Assembly: GCA_008360955.1 (NCBI GenBank)
Contig: LUCM01008315.1
Location: forward strand, 17,380 to 81,379
From: Fasciolopsis buskii
Lineage: Eukaryota > Platyhelminthes > Trematoda > Plagiorchiida > Fasciolidae
Reading direction: 5' to 3'
Length of the DNA: 64,000 nucleotides
Numbering within the stretch: the stretch's first letter is position 1; the number at the start of each line of letters is the position of its first letter. The notes under the pieces were generated by a model that did no database searches, was not told where the DNA came from, and saw only the letters and a list, made by a program, of their open reading frames with translations. This document shows positions 28,023 through 42,142 of the stretch, one piece after another. Position numbers and translations under genes: made by a program.

Positions 28023-28204
28023 GGAAACAGAATGGCAGAATAATCTCATCTGCTCTTCCTGGAATTACATACAAATAACATTTGCACCGTGATTTAACTG
28101 GTTATTGTGTACTAAATTCTGATTGATAAAATTCGGTTAACGAATTAGATTTGTTACCTTGTCCATGTTTCTCGGTTAAATTCACTTACTCACATTCGAC
28201 AGAC

Positions 28205-28210
28205 AATAAA
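28205..28210 (+). terminator. Polyadenylation signal AATAAA
   Basis: A canonical AATAAA about 180 bases after the p62-like stop codon is a reasonable 3' end signal for that transcript. It was not verified by a downstream GU-rich element. Confidence 0.45.
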
Positions 28211-31200
28211 CTAACTCTCATTTAGTGATTTCAGACTTTCAAACCATTACTTACTTCCCAAAAGGCTTCTGATTATCTTTCAGTTGATACTCAGTAATTC
28301 TCGGTAGATGACATAATAATTCATTCTTTGACTTAAAAATCTATGGAATACGGGGGACAAATATGACGCATCCATACTCGGTCCGGTTCACTGTCGTCCC
28401 AAAATCAGAGAACTTGGACGAAAACAAATGAATTCACTTATCCAAATAACACGTTCTGTGTTGACGTTTATTGCTTTAGGTGAATTCGGTGTTCAGAATC
28501 AAATGTTACAAAGCACTTTCAAATCCGTGTCTTTCTGTATGGCACAATTCTGACTACGAACTAAAATGCATGGAATGTCCACTCTAGAGACAGCGGACAC
28601 TTTCGAAGGTAGAAAATTTTCGCCAAAACGAATAACAGTCGGATAGAAAGAGCTCAGTAAAATTTTGGAGAGTTCTCTTACCCAATAACCAAAGTGACGG
28701 CTTAACACTTTCTGTTAGTCACACTTATTTTTACATTTGAGTCATTTTCGCTTTAGCCGAAACCCAGGAAATTACAAGATGACATTGCAATCTAACAAGC
28801 TGCTGCTGTCTATTAATACTAAAAAGTATTGATCACTGTTCCATGGGCACAGGATTTTGCATAACACGCTTGCCCACGGATTTACAAGGGTTTCATAGAT
28901 TGTCATATACTAACAGATCTAAAACAAAAAACGGTAAAATTTCTTCCAAGGGACGATAGCGATTGTCGCCGAGAAGTTTGAGAGGTGTTTCCAAGCAGGA
29001 TGGCGGTGCACACGGTTTAAATTGCATCCATAACGATCTGGCGGAGGGTTTCGTAATTCTGTCTAATTATTTCCACCTTTTTATGTTCTAGTTATAGACC
29101 TTACAAAAGTTTCGAATTTCTCCGTGCACCGTCTCACTGTATGCTTGAACGTTTAAAGATCCTGTAGTTTCGCCGAGCACTGTGCAGTGCATAGGTGGAT
29201 CTTCCATCCTAAGCATTAAGCAGTTTGGAATCTCATCCAGGAATCTTGTGCGGTCACCTTAGGTTATCCTGAAAATATAAAACTTCGAAGCAACAGGGAA
29301 GAACTAGGTGTACTGTTTTTCAAACAAGTCGAAGCTAGCTACTTTGAGCCCCTACTTTGCATCCTAAAATGCGTCAAAAGCTCCGCGGCGATAAATGTCA
29401 TTTTTTTAATGAAGCAGTATCGAAACCTCGTTCCCATGCGTATACAGCCGAGCAAAGTGCGTATTTTGTTCAGTTTCAGGTATTTTGTTTGTTTTGCAGA
29501 ATTTGAGGGAGAAAATATGAAAATGGTTTACTTTGGCATCAAAAGGTAAAAGACAGAGAAGATTTTACGGATTGCTGAAGATTCCCAAATTAAATGAATC
29601 CATTAGTTTCATTGTGGATCAAAACTCCCGATCAGCCAAGTACCTCAATGCTTTACTAAGCCATATCAAAAAATGGAGACGCTTTACATCCTTGGCTATT
29701 TCGACTTCACCCATATATTGGAGGACGTTGAACTAGAATGTGGTGAAACAACCGTTGGCTTTTATGTCACGCCACCTCTCATTAGTATATTCATAGAAGA
29801 TGCAATAAACATTCTGCACTCTTTTAAGATTTCTTTAAACCTCGATATACACTAACTCCGCTATAGATTACTACCGGGTTCCGACTTCATCTCTCCTCGA
29901 TATACTCCATTTTTAGCAAACTCTACATAGAAACAGACGGCATCGTCATGAGATCTCAGCGGCATTACCTTCAAAGAAAATGGATTACTTCAGGACGTCG
30001 CTTTCTCTTCGATCTGCTTTGATGCATGAGTTCAATGTCATATTTGTTTGGTTGCGTTTATTTGAACTGATTTAGCATCCCTGCAGTTCCACCGCGGCCG
30101 CACTTTTGAGAGTCCTCGCCTGTGAACCGCCCATACCACTCGATATTCTCTTCTGTGGTTTGCTTTTATTTGTATTGACTTATCGGTTTCACTTTGGCAC
30201 CCCGATAGATACACTAAATCTCCTGCATCTGATGGATTACCCGAGTCCTCTGTGCTATTGACTGCCGATTTTTGTCAACAGATGTTTCAGAATCCGATGG
30301 GAGGTAGCATAATTAACGCCTTTCAGAGGATTACCCATATCTCCAGTTGTTGTCAACCGTTTTACATGCGCTTAATTCGAAGGCACTGACTTTTCTCCAA
30401 AATCCCCATGCGTGCACTTGAGCTATCTCGATGACATACTTGCCACTAGAAAAACAAAATAATGAAATTTTCTCATCAATCTCAACAATCACAGTAGGTC
30501 TAACAGGTTAATCATTAAGATAAAATCAACGTCAGCCACGGGCTTTCTCAATTACCACCTGACAGTGAATCAGTCACTAAAAGGTGTCGCTAGCATTTCT
30601 TGCAAAACAGCACACGCAGATTGGTGTTTACTGTTTGGATTTAATAATCATCAGTGTGTGAAATGTGTAGTCACTTCGGCACCAGTAAACAAAGTAAAAC
30701 CTCTTGTAAGGATAACAATGATTCGTGATGATGAAATGAGACGCTTATGCGGGCTTCGACGGGACAGTCGATGTGAACCTATTTTCTCAAAGATGTGAAC
30801 TGAAAGAAAAAATTACCGATGCGATATGCAGATGAAAAAGTACACCATCTACTGACTTCCGCCAAAATTCCTTTCCTATTAGTGACCTCGGAGGCAATCG
30901 CAGAAGTACGTGGGAATTACAGTCTCCGCACTTTAGTGCTTTTAGTCACATTAGACTGGGATAGCTACTGGAGAAACCCAAGGATTCGGTTCAACCACAG
31001 AATAAAAACAGCCGCATTCACGCAGTCAAATGTGAACAGTGCTCTGCTAATAAATAGGGCAAAAAAACCCTGCAGCTGAAGTTTACAATTGCGAAGCATA
31101 ATGGAGAGGAAATTAGTTCATGACCAAACTACAAATGGACTTAGAAAAGTCAGAGGTCTTGAGTTGGATGAGTATATGTAAAGCGGGTCATTGGATCGAT

Positions 31201-34200
31201 ACCGGAAATGTCAAACCGTCGACTTACAAACAGCGTATCAGGAGACAGTTAGGTTTCATTCTTCCAAATGGAAGGGGAAGCACTCTCACCCGGTTGTAAA
31301 TAGGTGGCGATTGATGCACTGTTTAGGGAACTAGTGACAATGCAGTGAATTCCTGGCGGATGAATATCCACTTGGTTACGATTACATGGCATTCCATCCA
31401 GCCTAGGCATTTGACGCAAATAAACGTGATGGTACGAAAGCAGAAGGCTCTTCTTCCAAACAGCGAGGACGAAAAATAAAAGCATGCACGGTTGTGCCAC
31501 AAACACAGTTAAAAGGAACCCTTCATATATGCGGCCGACAAACTAAGCAGCACCCCCCTAATGAACAAAAGTATATGCATTTAATTAAACTCCACTAAAG
31601 GAGCTGTCGGTGTGAATCAAAGGGTTTATCTGTAGCACGTGAAACGTTATTGTTCCAGCTAAACTTTTCGAAGGACGTCTGACCAAAAGGGCGCTTTATC
31701 ACAGAAATTAATGTTTGAAATGGCAAGCTCATAGCTCCCATTTGAAACCGCTGAATATACACAAAAGGAAAGCTTTCCGGTTCGAGAATGGACTGAAGAC
31801 TATCGTACTGGATAAATGTAAGTAGTTCAAATCTTTTGGCTGCTTTTATAGGTATGACTAATCAAAGTGCGGTTTATCGAGTCCTCTTATGTCAAAAATT
31901 GGTCCAAGAAACTTTTGCGCCAAAAGAAATATTTTGCTAGCGCAATGAACCCGTTGTCACTGTGATACTCCACTTGTTGTCATTACGTCCATCAAGATGG
32001 TCAGCCCATCAGTCTAACATTTTATTTCTTTTGGTATGGTAATCATATGGAGAAACTGAAGTTATCAATTCATTGAAATCATTTAGAACGCCAGTTAGAT
32101 TGTTGCTGACTTTCTACGCAAAGCATCGTAGTGGATATAGACTCATTCAGTCGTGCGGGTCCGAATCAAGATGTACCTATTCCGTGATTGATAGGCTTGT
32201 GTGACAAACTAGTCACCATGTTGGGTCCACTGCTTCTGAGAATGTTGTACGCAAGGTCTTATTCTACATGGTCAACGTCGAGATGAAGGTTAGCAGAACA
32301 CAACAAGGTTGATGCAAAATATCAATATCATATAGTAACCTGGGTACGGTTTTTCTTGTGCGGTTTAACCTGGGATCGGAGTGCACGCTACATCCCTATC
32401 TTTACGTATCAGCAAATATGGATTGATAAGGAAACTGAAATTAGATTTGCCAGTCTATTTTGCGCTCGAACAGTGCTAAATTCCTTTATCAGATCCCCGG
32501 ACTGAACGATAAAATCTTATTCATCATATGACAGCATTTATTACTGATAATCTCACTTCTGAAGTTCAATGAGTACATGGGAATGCCAATCTTTATACGA
32601 TACTAAACAATCTTCCGTCTCCTTTCTGGTTAGCCAGGTTCAAACACGATAAATAGGGCGTAAATCAGGTCTACAAGCAAAATAATTAGTCAACTTGATG
32701 TTTTTTTTCACTGGTAAGATGTCCCGCTGACCGTAAATCCGTGTAGTACAATGATGTTCAGCTGAAAAAACCGGGACCTCCCTTTTTCCTACGAAACATT
32801 AAACAAAATGAAGTATCTGGAGATTTTTTTCGAGTCGGTCGACTGTTTTCCTTTCGGAATGTGCTAGATATAATCTCTCGACGGCAAGTACAGCACTCTA
32901 GAACGTCATGCTAAGTGATGACTTGTTTTCTTATACGTGGAAATTAGTCCAGCAGAGTCCTTCATGGAAATACTTTTCATAGTCCAGTTCCAGGTGTTCG
33001 GAACAGGAATGAATGGCAAGCACAACAATAAATTTCGCTGCTTGGTGCTATTTGTAGATCATTGATTTTCGGTGCTCAGTTTCCATTATGAAACCGCCTG
33101 TTAGGAATCGTCAGCAGTGTGTATTCATCGCGCTCAAACTGGGACGACCGATGATCAGTCGTGCGCCTTAACTACCACACTACCGTGCAGGCTCCCAACG
33201 GTTTATTGAACTCCACCACGCGCTGTTCCTGTCAGTTACGGATTTACAAGGCCAAGGGCCGCTAGTACACATCAAGAATGAAACATAATTACAGTAATTC
33301 TGTGGTTTCTTAATGGCCAGTTGGGCGTCGATATCACCAATAGTTTCGCGAAATGTTTTTTCTGATGCATGTATCTCGCAGTTACTTGCGAGTAGTGTGT
33401 GAGATTGGTGATAACTTAGCTGACTGTCTGCCCGTCGGACTTCACTTGGAACACGCAAACGCCGGTCACTGCGATCGTCCGGAGGGGCTGATAAAACAAA
33501 AGCCTCTCATGCGAAAAGCTCGGCTTCACACCTTGGGTGCGATGATAGATATGCACCAATGATGAAGTCTAATTAGAGCGAAATTCGAGTGTCGTTCTTT
33601 CCGAGTACAAGGTTCACCGGGGGACCTGGGGTTTGTGCGTTCGAGTTGTAGTTTGATGGACAGAAAAAGTTGAAAGATCATCAATTCCACACCTCACTCG
33701 CAAGCAATTATGAGATATATACAGAGAACAACCAATCCAGGGTGAATGAAGTGGCAGCCCATTACTTCTGAGAAGACCCGAAATGATGGAAGGCACTTGA
33801 CTGCAGTTAACGGGCAATTTACGTTTCCTTTCGAAGCTGTCGGGCACTGCTGATTGCCACTGAGGACGAACGTGTCAGGAGTAATAAGTTTCTATCACAC
33901 CGAAAAGGGAACTGACTCGAATCCCAGATTTGTTGGTGTCTTGGTGACAGAGAGCAGTTGGCTGTAACCAGGCTGGTTGCCACACCTGGTCTATTGAGGC
34001 CTTCTGTTGTTTTGGACCACCTCGTTTTTCAGTCATGTTTGCGGGTATCTGTATGCCCCCACCGGTACGCATGCACCATATATGAGCAAATAATCTCGAA
34101 TGAAATAAACCAATAAATTCGCACTGCTATATTGTAACTGTTACGACTGAACGCACGAGCCCTGATTCGGGTGAAATCGTTCAGCGACTCACAGCTTGAC

Positions 34201-36715
34201 TGGCCCAGTAATAAAATTCACGCGATCTGGATAACTCTTAGAAACTTCAAAGCAGCATGTGCTCCGCAAATTCTGCGGTATTATTCATGAGTTAAAAAAA
34301 TATGTAAATAGCGACCATAACTTTGATAGTGAGCCTCAGTCATCATTGGGCTAAAACGCAGTCAAAAATGGGACAAAAATCTGTGTGAAGTGAACATTCG
34401 GTGAGAAGGAATAAATAGAAAGTACCTATCCCGTGGTTCGGGTAAATACGAGAGGTTCTGCCCAACAAACAAGTTCCTGAGCGTAACAGCCGAAAACCCA
34501 TGTAAACGAACTGAACCTCTACGGTCAACCAACTTGGGTAATAAACTGAAGCTGGACTGTAACGAAATAAACATTTTAGTAGGTTAAACCACGAAGGAAT
34601 AGGCTAAGAACACCGGTGCACCTGTGTAAACAAGGAAGTGATCGGATTTCACCCCCTTCATGTGTTGCATCTGACAACTGCAAATTTAATTTTATTGAAC
34701 CTTGAAAAATTATTCCGACCTGTGAACCTACATTTTCGGATAATGATCTAGGTTCTTCAATCGAACGCGTGGACTCCTCTTTGTGTTTATCTAATTGGGA
34801 AACCTTCATGAGGTTCAGACTAAGCTGCAAGGTCAATTGACAGAGGCAGTGTTGAACGTAGCCATTCCAGCATTTCCGAAATCGATGATTTCATTTTTCC
34901 CATTATTTCTTACAAGTACTCGAAACGATGTTTCGAGTGCTTTGTTGTTAAGATTCTTCGTACCGTCAACTAATTGTGCAATTTATAATCTGATTGGTTT
35001 GTCACTTCCTATGCGAAACAATGCTCACCCTGCCGGTTTTGGTAGGATCAAGAACAAATGCGCGATCCTAGCCTGCGTTGCTACTCCTTATCGTTAGCAA
35101 GTGCAATTGTTCGTATTATTTTCTGTTCCGTGCGATCATCGAGTCAGGAAGGGTTCCAGTCCGTTCTATGGCCTCTTGCGACTCCGGATCTTGATGTACA
35201 TGGCACTGCTTTGCTGGACCACAGATTCTGGATCTATTTTGTATTTAGGGCCTACATATCCCTTCCTACTATGAGAGGCACTTCGAAGCATAGTTCAACT
35301 ATTGCTCTTGCGCCGAATTACTCAGTTGTATTAGTCGTACTGTCGAACTGTTTGGTGTGATGTACAACTGTTCTGTGTGTAGCTTAGTTCATCCAGAGGT
35401 AAAGCATCCTAAAGGTTCACACCCATGCAGAACATGCGGGCCAGAGACCTGGGCCTAAAAAGGTTAGAAGATATCATAAGCGAACAAATCCGTAACAAGA
35501 AGACAGCACCCCATCAGTAACGCTCGAACCCACTCCATGAAGCAAGTCATCACTGCAATCGAACTACGCAAACTGAAACAGACCACATATCTTACTTTTC
35601 CAATTTGGAGGAAAAGTCAAGACATTCGTTTCTAACTAGCACGAAAATCCCAAAATGCATGATATATTTGGCTTCCTAGTTGGGTTCTACTAGTAGTTTC
35701 ACAGACATACGGAGGCTACGCAATGCTTGGATGGGTAACCCAACCAGGTGCATGATGACATAAATTCCCTTCATCATGTCTTTGTGATTTTCCTCCTGAA
35801 ATGCTTCTGGCAGCAAAGCAAAATCGGAACTCATATATAGGACATAAGTACCTGAAAAAAGGCAAACTGTTTCCGACAATAGGTCATTCGAATAACCGAC
35901 TGGAAGCCATTCACGAGCATGCTTATCGAAAATCTGTCATATATTTGAGAGAACAGTCGGCGCTTGTGATCACAAACTGAGTCACATTCCGGAACCTTTA
36001 TTTCACGGAGCAGAATCTCTAAGTGTCAAAGGCCGTAATATTCAAGTGTTGTCAATCTAGGCTCTTGGGAAACATGCAAGCGACGCCCGTAAAGGTGGGC
36101 AGTAATTCACCGAAAACAAAACTGCACTAACAGCTAGCCCTCGCCACGTCAAGTGACGCACAAAGCCTAACCGATTAAACATGAGTGGAACAATTTATGC
36201 ATCAAACCCATCGGGGGGAGGCTTCAAGTCTTCGTTCAACTAAACGATCCAGTACTATTTGAAAACTAGATTCTACACGCAGCAGTCAGCGTACGCACAC
36301 ATACAAACGCATAAAGGTACGAAACAGAATAAAGATGTGTTTGTAAACTGGCGATCGGTTCAGGCTACGGGGTATCGTTGAAGTCGGTCGGGATTAAATC
36401 CAACTTTATGCAATTGACAGGACCCTCGGATGATAACTAGAATCCTGGTGTTCACAGGTCCAGCGACTTTTTCCATTCGATCGTTCTCAGAAGCAAGCTA
36501 TGCGTTGAACATACACCAAATTGGTCCTCGCAAACACCAAAAACTTCGAGAGATACAAAAGAACCACACACGTTGGCTCAATTTCATCCCTATTCAAATT
36601 ACGCGTGGTACATCCACAAACAACCAATTAGAAAGCGATAACTATCCAGGTAAAAGGCAAATCAGTTTTCGATCAGCATTCCTTGTAAAAACATGACCTA
36701 TAATTTGGAGCATAG
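28211..36715. other. Non-coding stretch, scattered old repeats
   Basis: Open frames here are short and show no recognisable family on either strand. A repeat-like sequence around 33940-34030 (GGTTGCCACACCTGGTCTATTGAGG) resembles sequences near 1960 and 44790. I see no further supported feature. Confidence 0.5.
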
Positions 36716-36912
36716 ATATCGGCGTGCCATCCATTTATGATGAAGGAAACTTCGGTAATGGGGCAAAACATTCAGAATTTGAGAAAAATATCTGGCCAAT
36801 GTTTTACGTTGTCACTCGACCTGAGTTAGCGGCTTACATTCTCCTCATTATAATCGGTACGTTTTGGGGACTGCTATCTGAAAATTTTGCTAATAAGGTT
36901 AACAAACATAAG
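36716..36912 (+). CDS. Candidate internal exon of an unidentified membrane protein
   Basis: This 197-nt open stretch runs from an acceptor-like CATAG| at 36715 to a strong consensus donor AAG|GTGAGT at 36913. It would encode 65 residues plus a split codon, including one hydrophobic helix (AAYILLIIIGTFWGLL) preceded by TRPEL and followed by a basic NKVNKHK. The pattern is loosely like a transmembrane segment of MFSD6-type major facilitator proteins, but the match is weak and no partner exon was found. The polypyrimidine tract before the acceptor is poor, so it could be a chance frame. Confidence 0.3.
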
Positions 36913-37156
36913 GTGAGTCTGAAAAATCCACTAGAATTTGTTAGACAAAAATGAAACTAATAGACTGATCATAAATCTGAATGTGTCCATATTGAAATAC
37001 CTATAAAAAGACCCAGAAACAATATCAAAACGCCTCCTCGTTGTCTATTTATTCATCTGTCGTGTGCTACACTAGGTTTTACATCGTCTAAAATAGCTGC
37101 GCACAGAGAACGCAGAGATAAATTGCACATAAGATACCAGTACGTCAGCAGATGAT

Positions 37157-37528
37157 GTGGCAACGTGGAATGAGAAAATGCACGGGTAGCTTGGGTAAAG
37201 TAGTTGTCTCACGTCTTCGTGGTTAGGGTCCGAAAGACCCGTCAACTAGCTGGCTGGAGACACTGAAGGATATGGCAGTAAACCGTGAATAGTGGCGGTC
37301 GTGTTGTCATTTTCCATCGAATCAGAATGATTGACAGATATGCGTTTGTACAGTTAGACTGCTCCGCGTGTTGACTACTAAGACATCCTAACATTTTCCC
37401 TCCTGTGTAGGTGTACTCCCTGTTCCCCTGGGATGTTGACTCTTTTCATAGAAACCTGTAACCCTGGGGAAATGGCAGCGGTCAGTGGGGCTTGCCTTGC
37501 TGTTTAACACTGAAGGATGATGATGATA
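37157..37528 (+). mobile_element. RTE LINE 3' end, 5'-truncated (copy C)
   Basis: About 370 bp on the plus strand are nearly identical to the reverse complement of 45225-45600 (copy A). The segment starts abruptly at GTGGCAACGTGGAATGAG and ends at GCTGTTTAACACTGAAGG followed by (GAT)n. Few differences (for example TTGACT versus TTCACT) indicate a recent insertion. A target-site duplication cannot be told apart from the GAT-rich tail: GATGAT stands directly before the 5' junction. Confidence 0.85.
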
Positions 37529-38023
37529 TCAGTACTATTAGTTGACAGCCTAATAGATGCTCAAATCATGATGCTTTAAAAACAAAAGCAGCGGGTTTGT
37601 TCCAGTCCGTGTTGTACAGAAGGTTGCATTCACTTATAGCTAACATTTCAAAGGCAAGTTGACGGCGAAAGAGTTGTTCCACTTTTTTCTATTGCGCATC
37701 GAAGAGAACAGCAACCTCACTGAATGGAATTTAGAACCGAGGAATCCTACTAGCCTGCACGCGGTAGATACGCTCAAACTAATCTAGCGTGTTTCCAAAA
37801 CCAATGCTCCAGATCTTCCATAACCGAAACTTGATACATATTTAGCCTGTGTACGTTCCCCAGGATGAAAGGACAGGTTTAAAATTGTTTATTGCGTCAA
37901 GAGTTGGTTTTCTATCTGTGACAACAATTAACGGAAATAAAAATTGTCAATATGAAGAAATCCGGAAAAATGTTTCACGAGCTGAAAATGCAGTAAACCC
38001 TGCTGTAAACGACGAAATGCAGA

Positions 38024-41000
38024 TCACTCATTGTCTGAGTTGACTTTGAAAAGTCGAGAAGTGTTAGAAGCCATGTGAAGCGCTTTCGCATCAGCAAACT
38101 GAGCATCTACTGCATACTGCAGAGCTTGCATGAAAGTGTGCAATGAGATTCGACCATGCAAGTCACCATTGACGTCTGAGCGAGTCTGATTTACAGACAA
38201 TGCCGGCTCTTGGGCAGGAAGATAACCATTTGGCGCTGTCGAAGCCAGGTGCACACGCGTACCACAGGACGTAATGGAATGCATTCGCGGACTGACTCTC
38301 TTCAAATGAAACGCATGGGCCAGAAGCGGGAGTTTGCGCAGAGTTCTTCCATTTAGACCGAGACTACGTCGAGCCAAGTTCCATAGATGTATACTTGCAG
38401 GGTTGATCTGTTCATCAGAAAGAAGAACAAGGGAAGGACCAAGTATGGAGAAAAATGACAATTTAGATAGCAAAGAAGACCAACTATCGTTTTTTCAATT
38501 GGAACTCAGAACTAACCCATAATTATTTGCCCATCATACAAAACCTTTAGCCCCGACGACCAAATTTCAAACACGTCACCGAAGGCCAACCAAATCGAAA
38601 TACACTTAAATATTCTAGGGTCACTGTATGCTCAGAAATTATTTTCAAAAAGAACGGTTTCTAAAGATGGATAAACAAATGAGACGCGATGGCAATAAAC
38701 TTCCACTTGACTGGTGGTGATCAAGCAATCAGAATCGCGGCGGATCATCTGGAGAGTCGCGGGTTAGAATCCTTCCTCCAATGGCCAATTTCCCACTTGG
38801 CAGCCCTCAAATGGTTGACTCACTTCTGGAAAAAGATACGCACTGTCGCTTCAATAATGAGGAAATCATCATCACCGTCATAAATCTAAACAACACGGCC
38901 AACGTCACTGATAACTACTTTTCCATCATATTACACGTCATTATAAAAAGAATCTGTAAGATGGACACGGAGTGCACCTACAGGGATAGCCAACACGTAA
39001 TATACTGTCAGTGTACGAACACATCTTTCAACCACTCTGCTTTGACAAAAAACGATAACATGGTTGCCACTATTCACGACTCGTTTCCATGGCTATCAGT
39101 GTCTCCAGCCAACTGCTTGGGAGATCCTTTGAATCGCAACCATAAAGAGCTGACAAGTGAATCGGAAAAATGCGTACAAAATGTGATCCCAGCAGATGGG
39201 TTTTTATTCATCCAATCCCTGCTACTTTGCGGTCAAGTTCTTTTCAGAACCAAAAGTGTTAATTAAGAACTCTGATGATTATCCTGTTTAGTTGCTGAAC
39301 TCCCTACCAATATCTGCCAATCATTCCCCACGAGTAACACGTTGACAAAGAATTCCATACTGCATCGGTAGCCGCTCAGGATATCCAGGACTACGTCGCC
39401 CATTGCAATGAGCAGGGTGGATAGTGATGAGCATGCTCAGAGTTCCCTAGCTCTAATTCAACGAGTGTATTTTGTCCCAAACCCTCTCTCCTTGACCCAT
39501 CTGCCAACCCGTAATGGCTCCACTGATAACATGCAGGATATTTGGAACGGTTCACTGTCAAATAGTAGGGCAGGTGATTTTCAACCTGGTAGCCCATTTT
39601 TCTAAAATATCGTCAGTCCCTGAATCTTGGCTTCTTGAACGACGGTACTCTCGTACAGGCCAGCAAAAAGTGGAGTTAATGACAACTGATGTATGCTGTG
39701 CCAGTGGGACAGGAATTAGGACTATAACTGTAAACACTATTGCAGTATTCCATACCATCGATAAGCTTTCAGTTCAAACAAGTTGTCTTGAGAAAAAGAA
39801 ATCGAATAGGTGGGTAAAGATGTGGCCTGGATCATTGTAAGAGGCTAAGACTAACCGTTGGTCGAATGCTTACCTTATTCTCAGTGAACTGCATAGCTGC
39901 CAGCGCTTGGTAACTTAGCAGATTGTTACCACTCCCCTCAATGAGCCCCACACGAATAAGTTCGGTCAAACATGATCGATATATTGTGTAGATAGCTGGA
40001 GCAGATGGAGGTCCAATAAAAATACGAATATCTGCACGATCTATAAAGGCTGGATCGATTACACCTGTGACATTTGACGTCGCCAGTACCAGTACATTCG
40101 GATACCGTTTGATCTGTTTATAATTTAAATAGAAATTAACCATGTTAGGAAAAGGCGAAATCGATAAGTTATTTGCGCTGGCTTTGATACCATCAATAAC
40201 GTCGGGACTTATCAAGCTTTAGTGAGCAATACAAAAAAGACAACCGAAGAATGTAACTCATGATAGCTTCAGCCTCTCTTGGCGTCTCAGGGACTCAAAG
40301 AGCTAGGCAAGATGGCTATCCTCGGATATAGACGCAACCTTATGGGTTCATGAGTATCGACCAGGTGAAGCTGTCTGGCGACAACGGTTGGTGAGCTACT
40401 TGCGATTCTGCACGATGAATTACTGTCGTCAGAGAGTTCGCCCTGGTTAACACATCCCAGAAGCAATTCATCAGTCAAAAGCCCCCCCAAAGTGGACCTA
40501 ACAGTGAAGTATTAGAGATTTTCGTCAACGGCAGCAAACGTCATCGTACTATATTGCGTAGATAAGTTAAAAATGACAATTCTTGTGCGTCTGAGCCCAA
40601 AAACACCACGAGTGGTCTATAAATTTGGCCATACCATGTGAGCCAAACAGCTATCCCATCAAGCTTATTCATTCCTACACTATGACTAATCATTCACCTC
40701 GATTCCGCCTCATTGGTCAATCGCAGTTTTGCTGAATTCATGACTAGTCACAATGACTCCATTGTGTACGTTTACGGTGCGTTAAAGCCGCCACACATGA
40801 CTGAAAATTGTTGTCTTATTTCAGGCAAATTTGCGATTGAAAATGACATTGGTATAAAAGGGTCCCATTATCCAAACTCTCATATGTTACTCCTCAACAG
40901 ACTTGAAACAATAATTTAATATTGTCTACAGATGCAGCAACATGGCCCACAGTGCGCAACGCAATCTGTTTTCGTTTTGTTCAACCAAATAATACAAATT

Positions 41001-42142
41001 GTGGATTATCAAACTGATTGGCGGGAAATCAACATTTAAGGGTAAGACCGACCCTACAAGCACACCTAACAAAACAGATCAATTGCATATATGAAGCAAG
41101 ATAATTAACCACTGCATATACTGATGGCAGGCAGAACCAATCAGAACGAACCTGATCAATTTGTGTCAATACGGCGTTTACGACACGAATAGCATCACTA
41201 GGCTCAACACCGGACATTGCTGAGTTGCGCATTGCAGTCAGACTTTCCACCTCATCCACAAGCAGACATACAAGATGATCGGGAGAATCCAAGTATTCCT
41301 TGATTGTATCGAACACGCGAGCGACCAGGCGAGCACTTTCCGAGAACCATTTTGACATCAAGTTAAAGGTATTGATTTCAATTAGCTTCGTTGAACTGTA
41401 TCGAGTAGACATGCGGATAGCTAGTTTATTGGCTAAAGCATGGCACAAAGAGGTTTTTCCAGTTCCGGGCGGACCATAAAGTAAAACGACCCGGTTCCAT
41501 GATATGACCGAGGCGGACACCTAAGCGGGGCAGACTGCATGATAAAAAGCGGGGCGAAATACCTGCTTTTCTGCAAAAAGTAAAGCGGTTTGAGCATACT
41601 GTAACAGATCAGATTTAATATCTGAGTCAAAGACGAGCGACTCCCACAGACCATTCATTTCCATCGACGGAAGCAACCACACAGTCCCCACATTGACTGT
41701 TTCCGATCCAAATTCCAGAAGTTCGTGAACAGGAGCCGCATCATCACCGGAGACCATTCGGAAAAGATGGACAGCAAGGACCGCTGTACTCAAATTCACT
41801 GATCTGTTGGCATCGAATTCATCTTTCGCATCGGACTCATCCAATAAGATCTACATAAAAGTAACAAAAACAATGATTGTTTAATCCACTTCAGTGTGAA
41901 CAATTACAAACTAAGTTTTGGACCCTGTGCTCTAGTGGCACCTCGTACAGGTAGTTTCGTCTACAAATGAGAACATGAGCATGAAAAGCAACAATTTCAG
42001 CATGAACAGGTAGATAAAAGAGTTCGACGATATTACAAATCTACAATGTAGATTGCAGTGATCCATACTGGAACGGGAATGGAACAACAGAAATTTGGAC
42101 GTCCACAGACTGATACAGATCATATTTAGATAGTCCGTTCAT
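38024..42142 (-). CDS. TRIP13: TRIP13/PCH2-type AAA+ ATPase, six exons
   Basis: Pachytene checkpoint protein 2 homologue: a hexameric AAA+ ATPase that, with p31comet, opens HORMA-domain proteins (MAD2, meiotic HORMADs). Exons on the minus strand: 42142-42069, 41960-41912, 41850-41563, 41520-41152, 40113-39874, 38407-38024; 467 codons against 432 residues in human. Exons 3-6 are well supported. They carry Walker A GPPGTGKT (residues 153-160), the pore-region KWFSES, Walker B LLVDEVES (D226, E227), [17 protein letters not shown], sensor-1 ATSNVTG, FIDRADI with the arginine-finger region, and sensor-2 NGRTLRKLP (about 359-367). Exons 1-2 are my reconstruction: ATG at 42142, VDVQISVV, then EHRVQNL joining ILLDES. 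They fit in phase but align weakly and are short against the human N terminus, so another small exon may be missing. All junctions after exon 2 are phase 0. Introns 1-3 are 108, 61 and 42 nt, introns 4-5 about 1.0 and 1.5 kb. About 40 extra residues sit between the sensor-2 helix and the last helix. Confidence 0.9.
38868..39210 (-). mobile_element. Old RTE LINE 3' end inside TRIP13 intron 5
   Basis: From an ATCATCATCACCGTCAT tail, this region follows copy A in diverged form. It shares GCCACTATTCACG (39067), TATCAGTGTCTCCAGCCA (near 39095) and the diverged CCTTTGAATCGCAACCA segment. It is a much older insertion than copies A-C. The open frame on the plus strand across it (38781-39266) is antisense to the element and should not be taken as a gene. 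Confidence 0.6.

Noticed and set aside
38781..39266. A 161-codon plus-strand gene within the TRIP13 region
   Set aside because: It lies antisense in intron 5 and follows the decayed 3' end of an RTE LINE.
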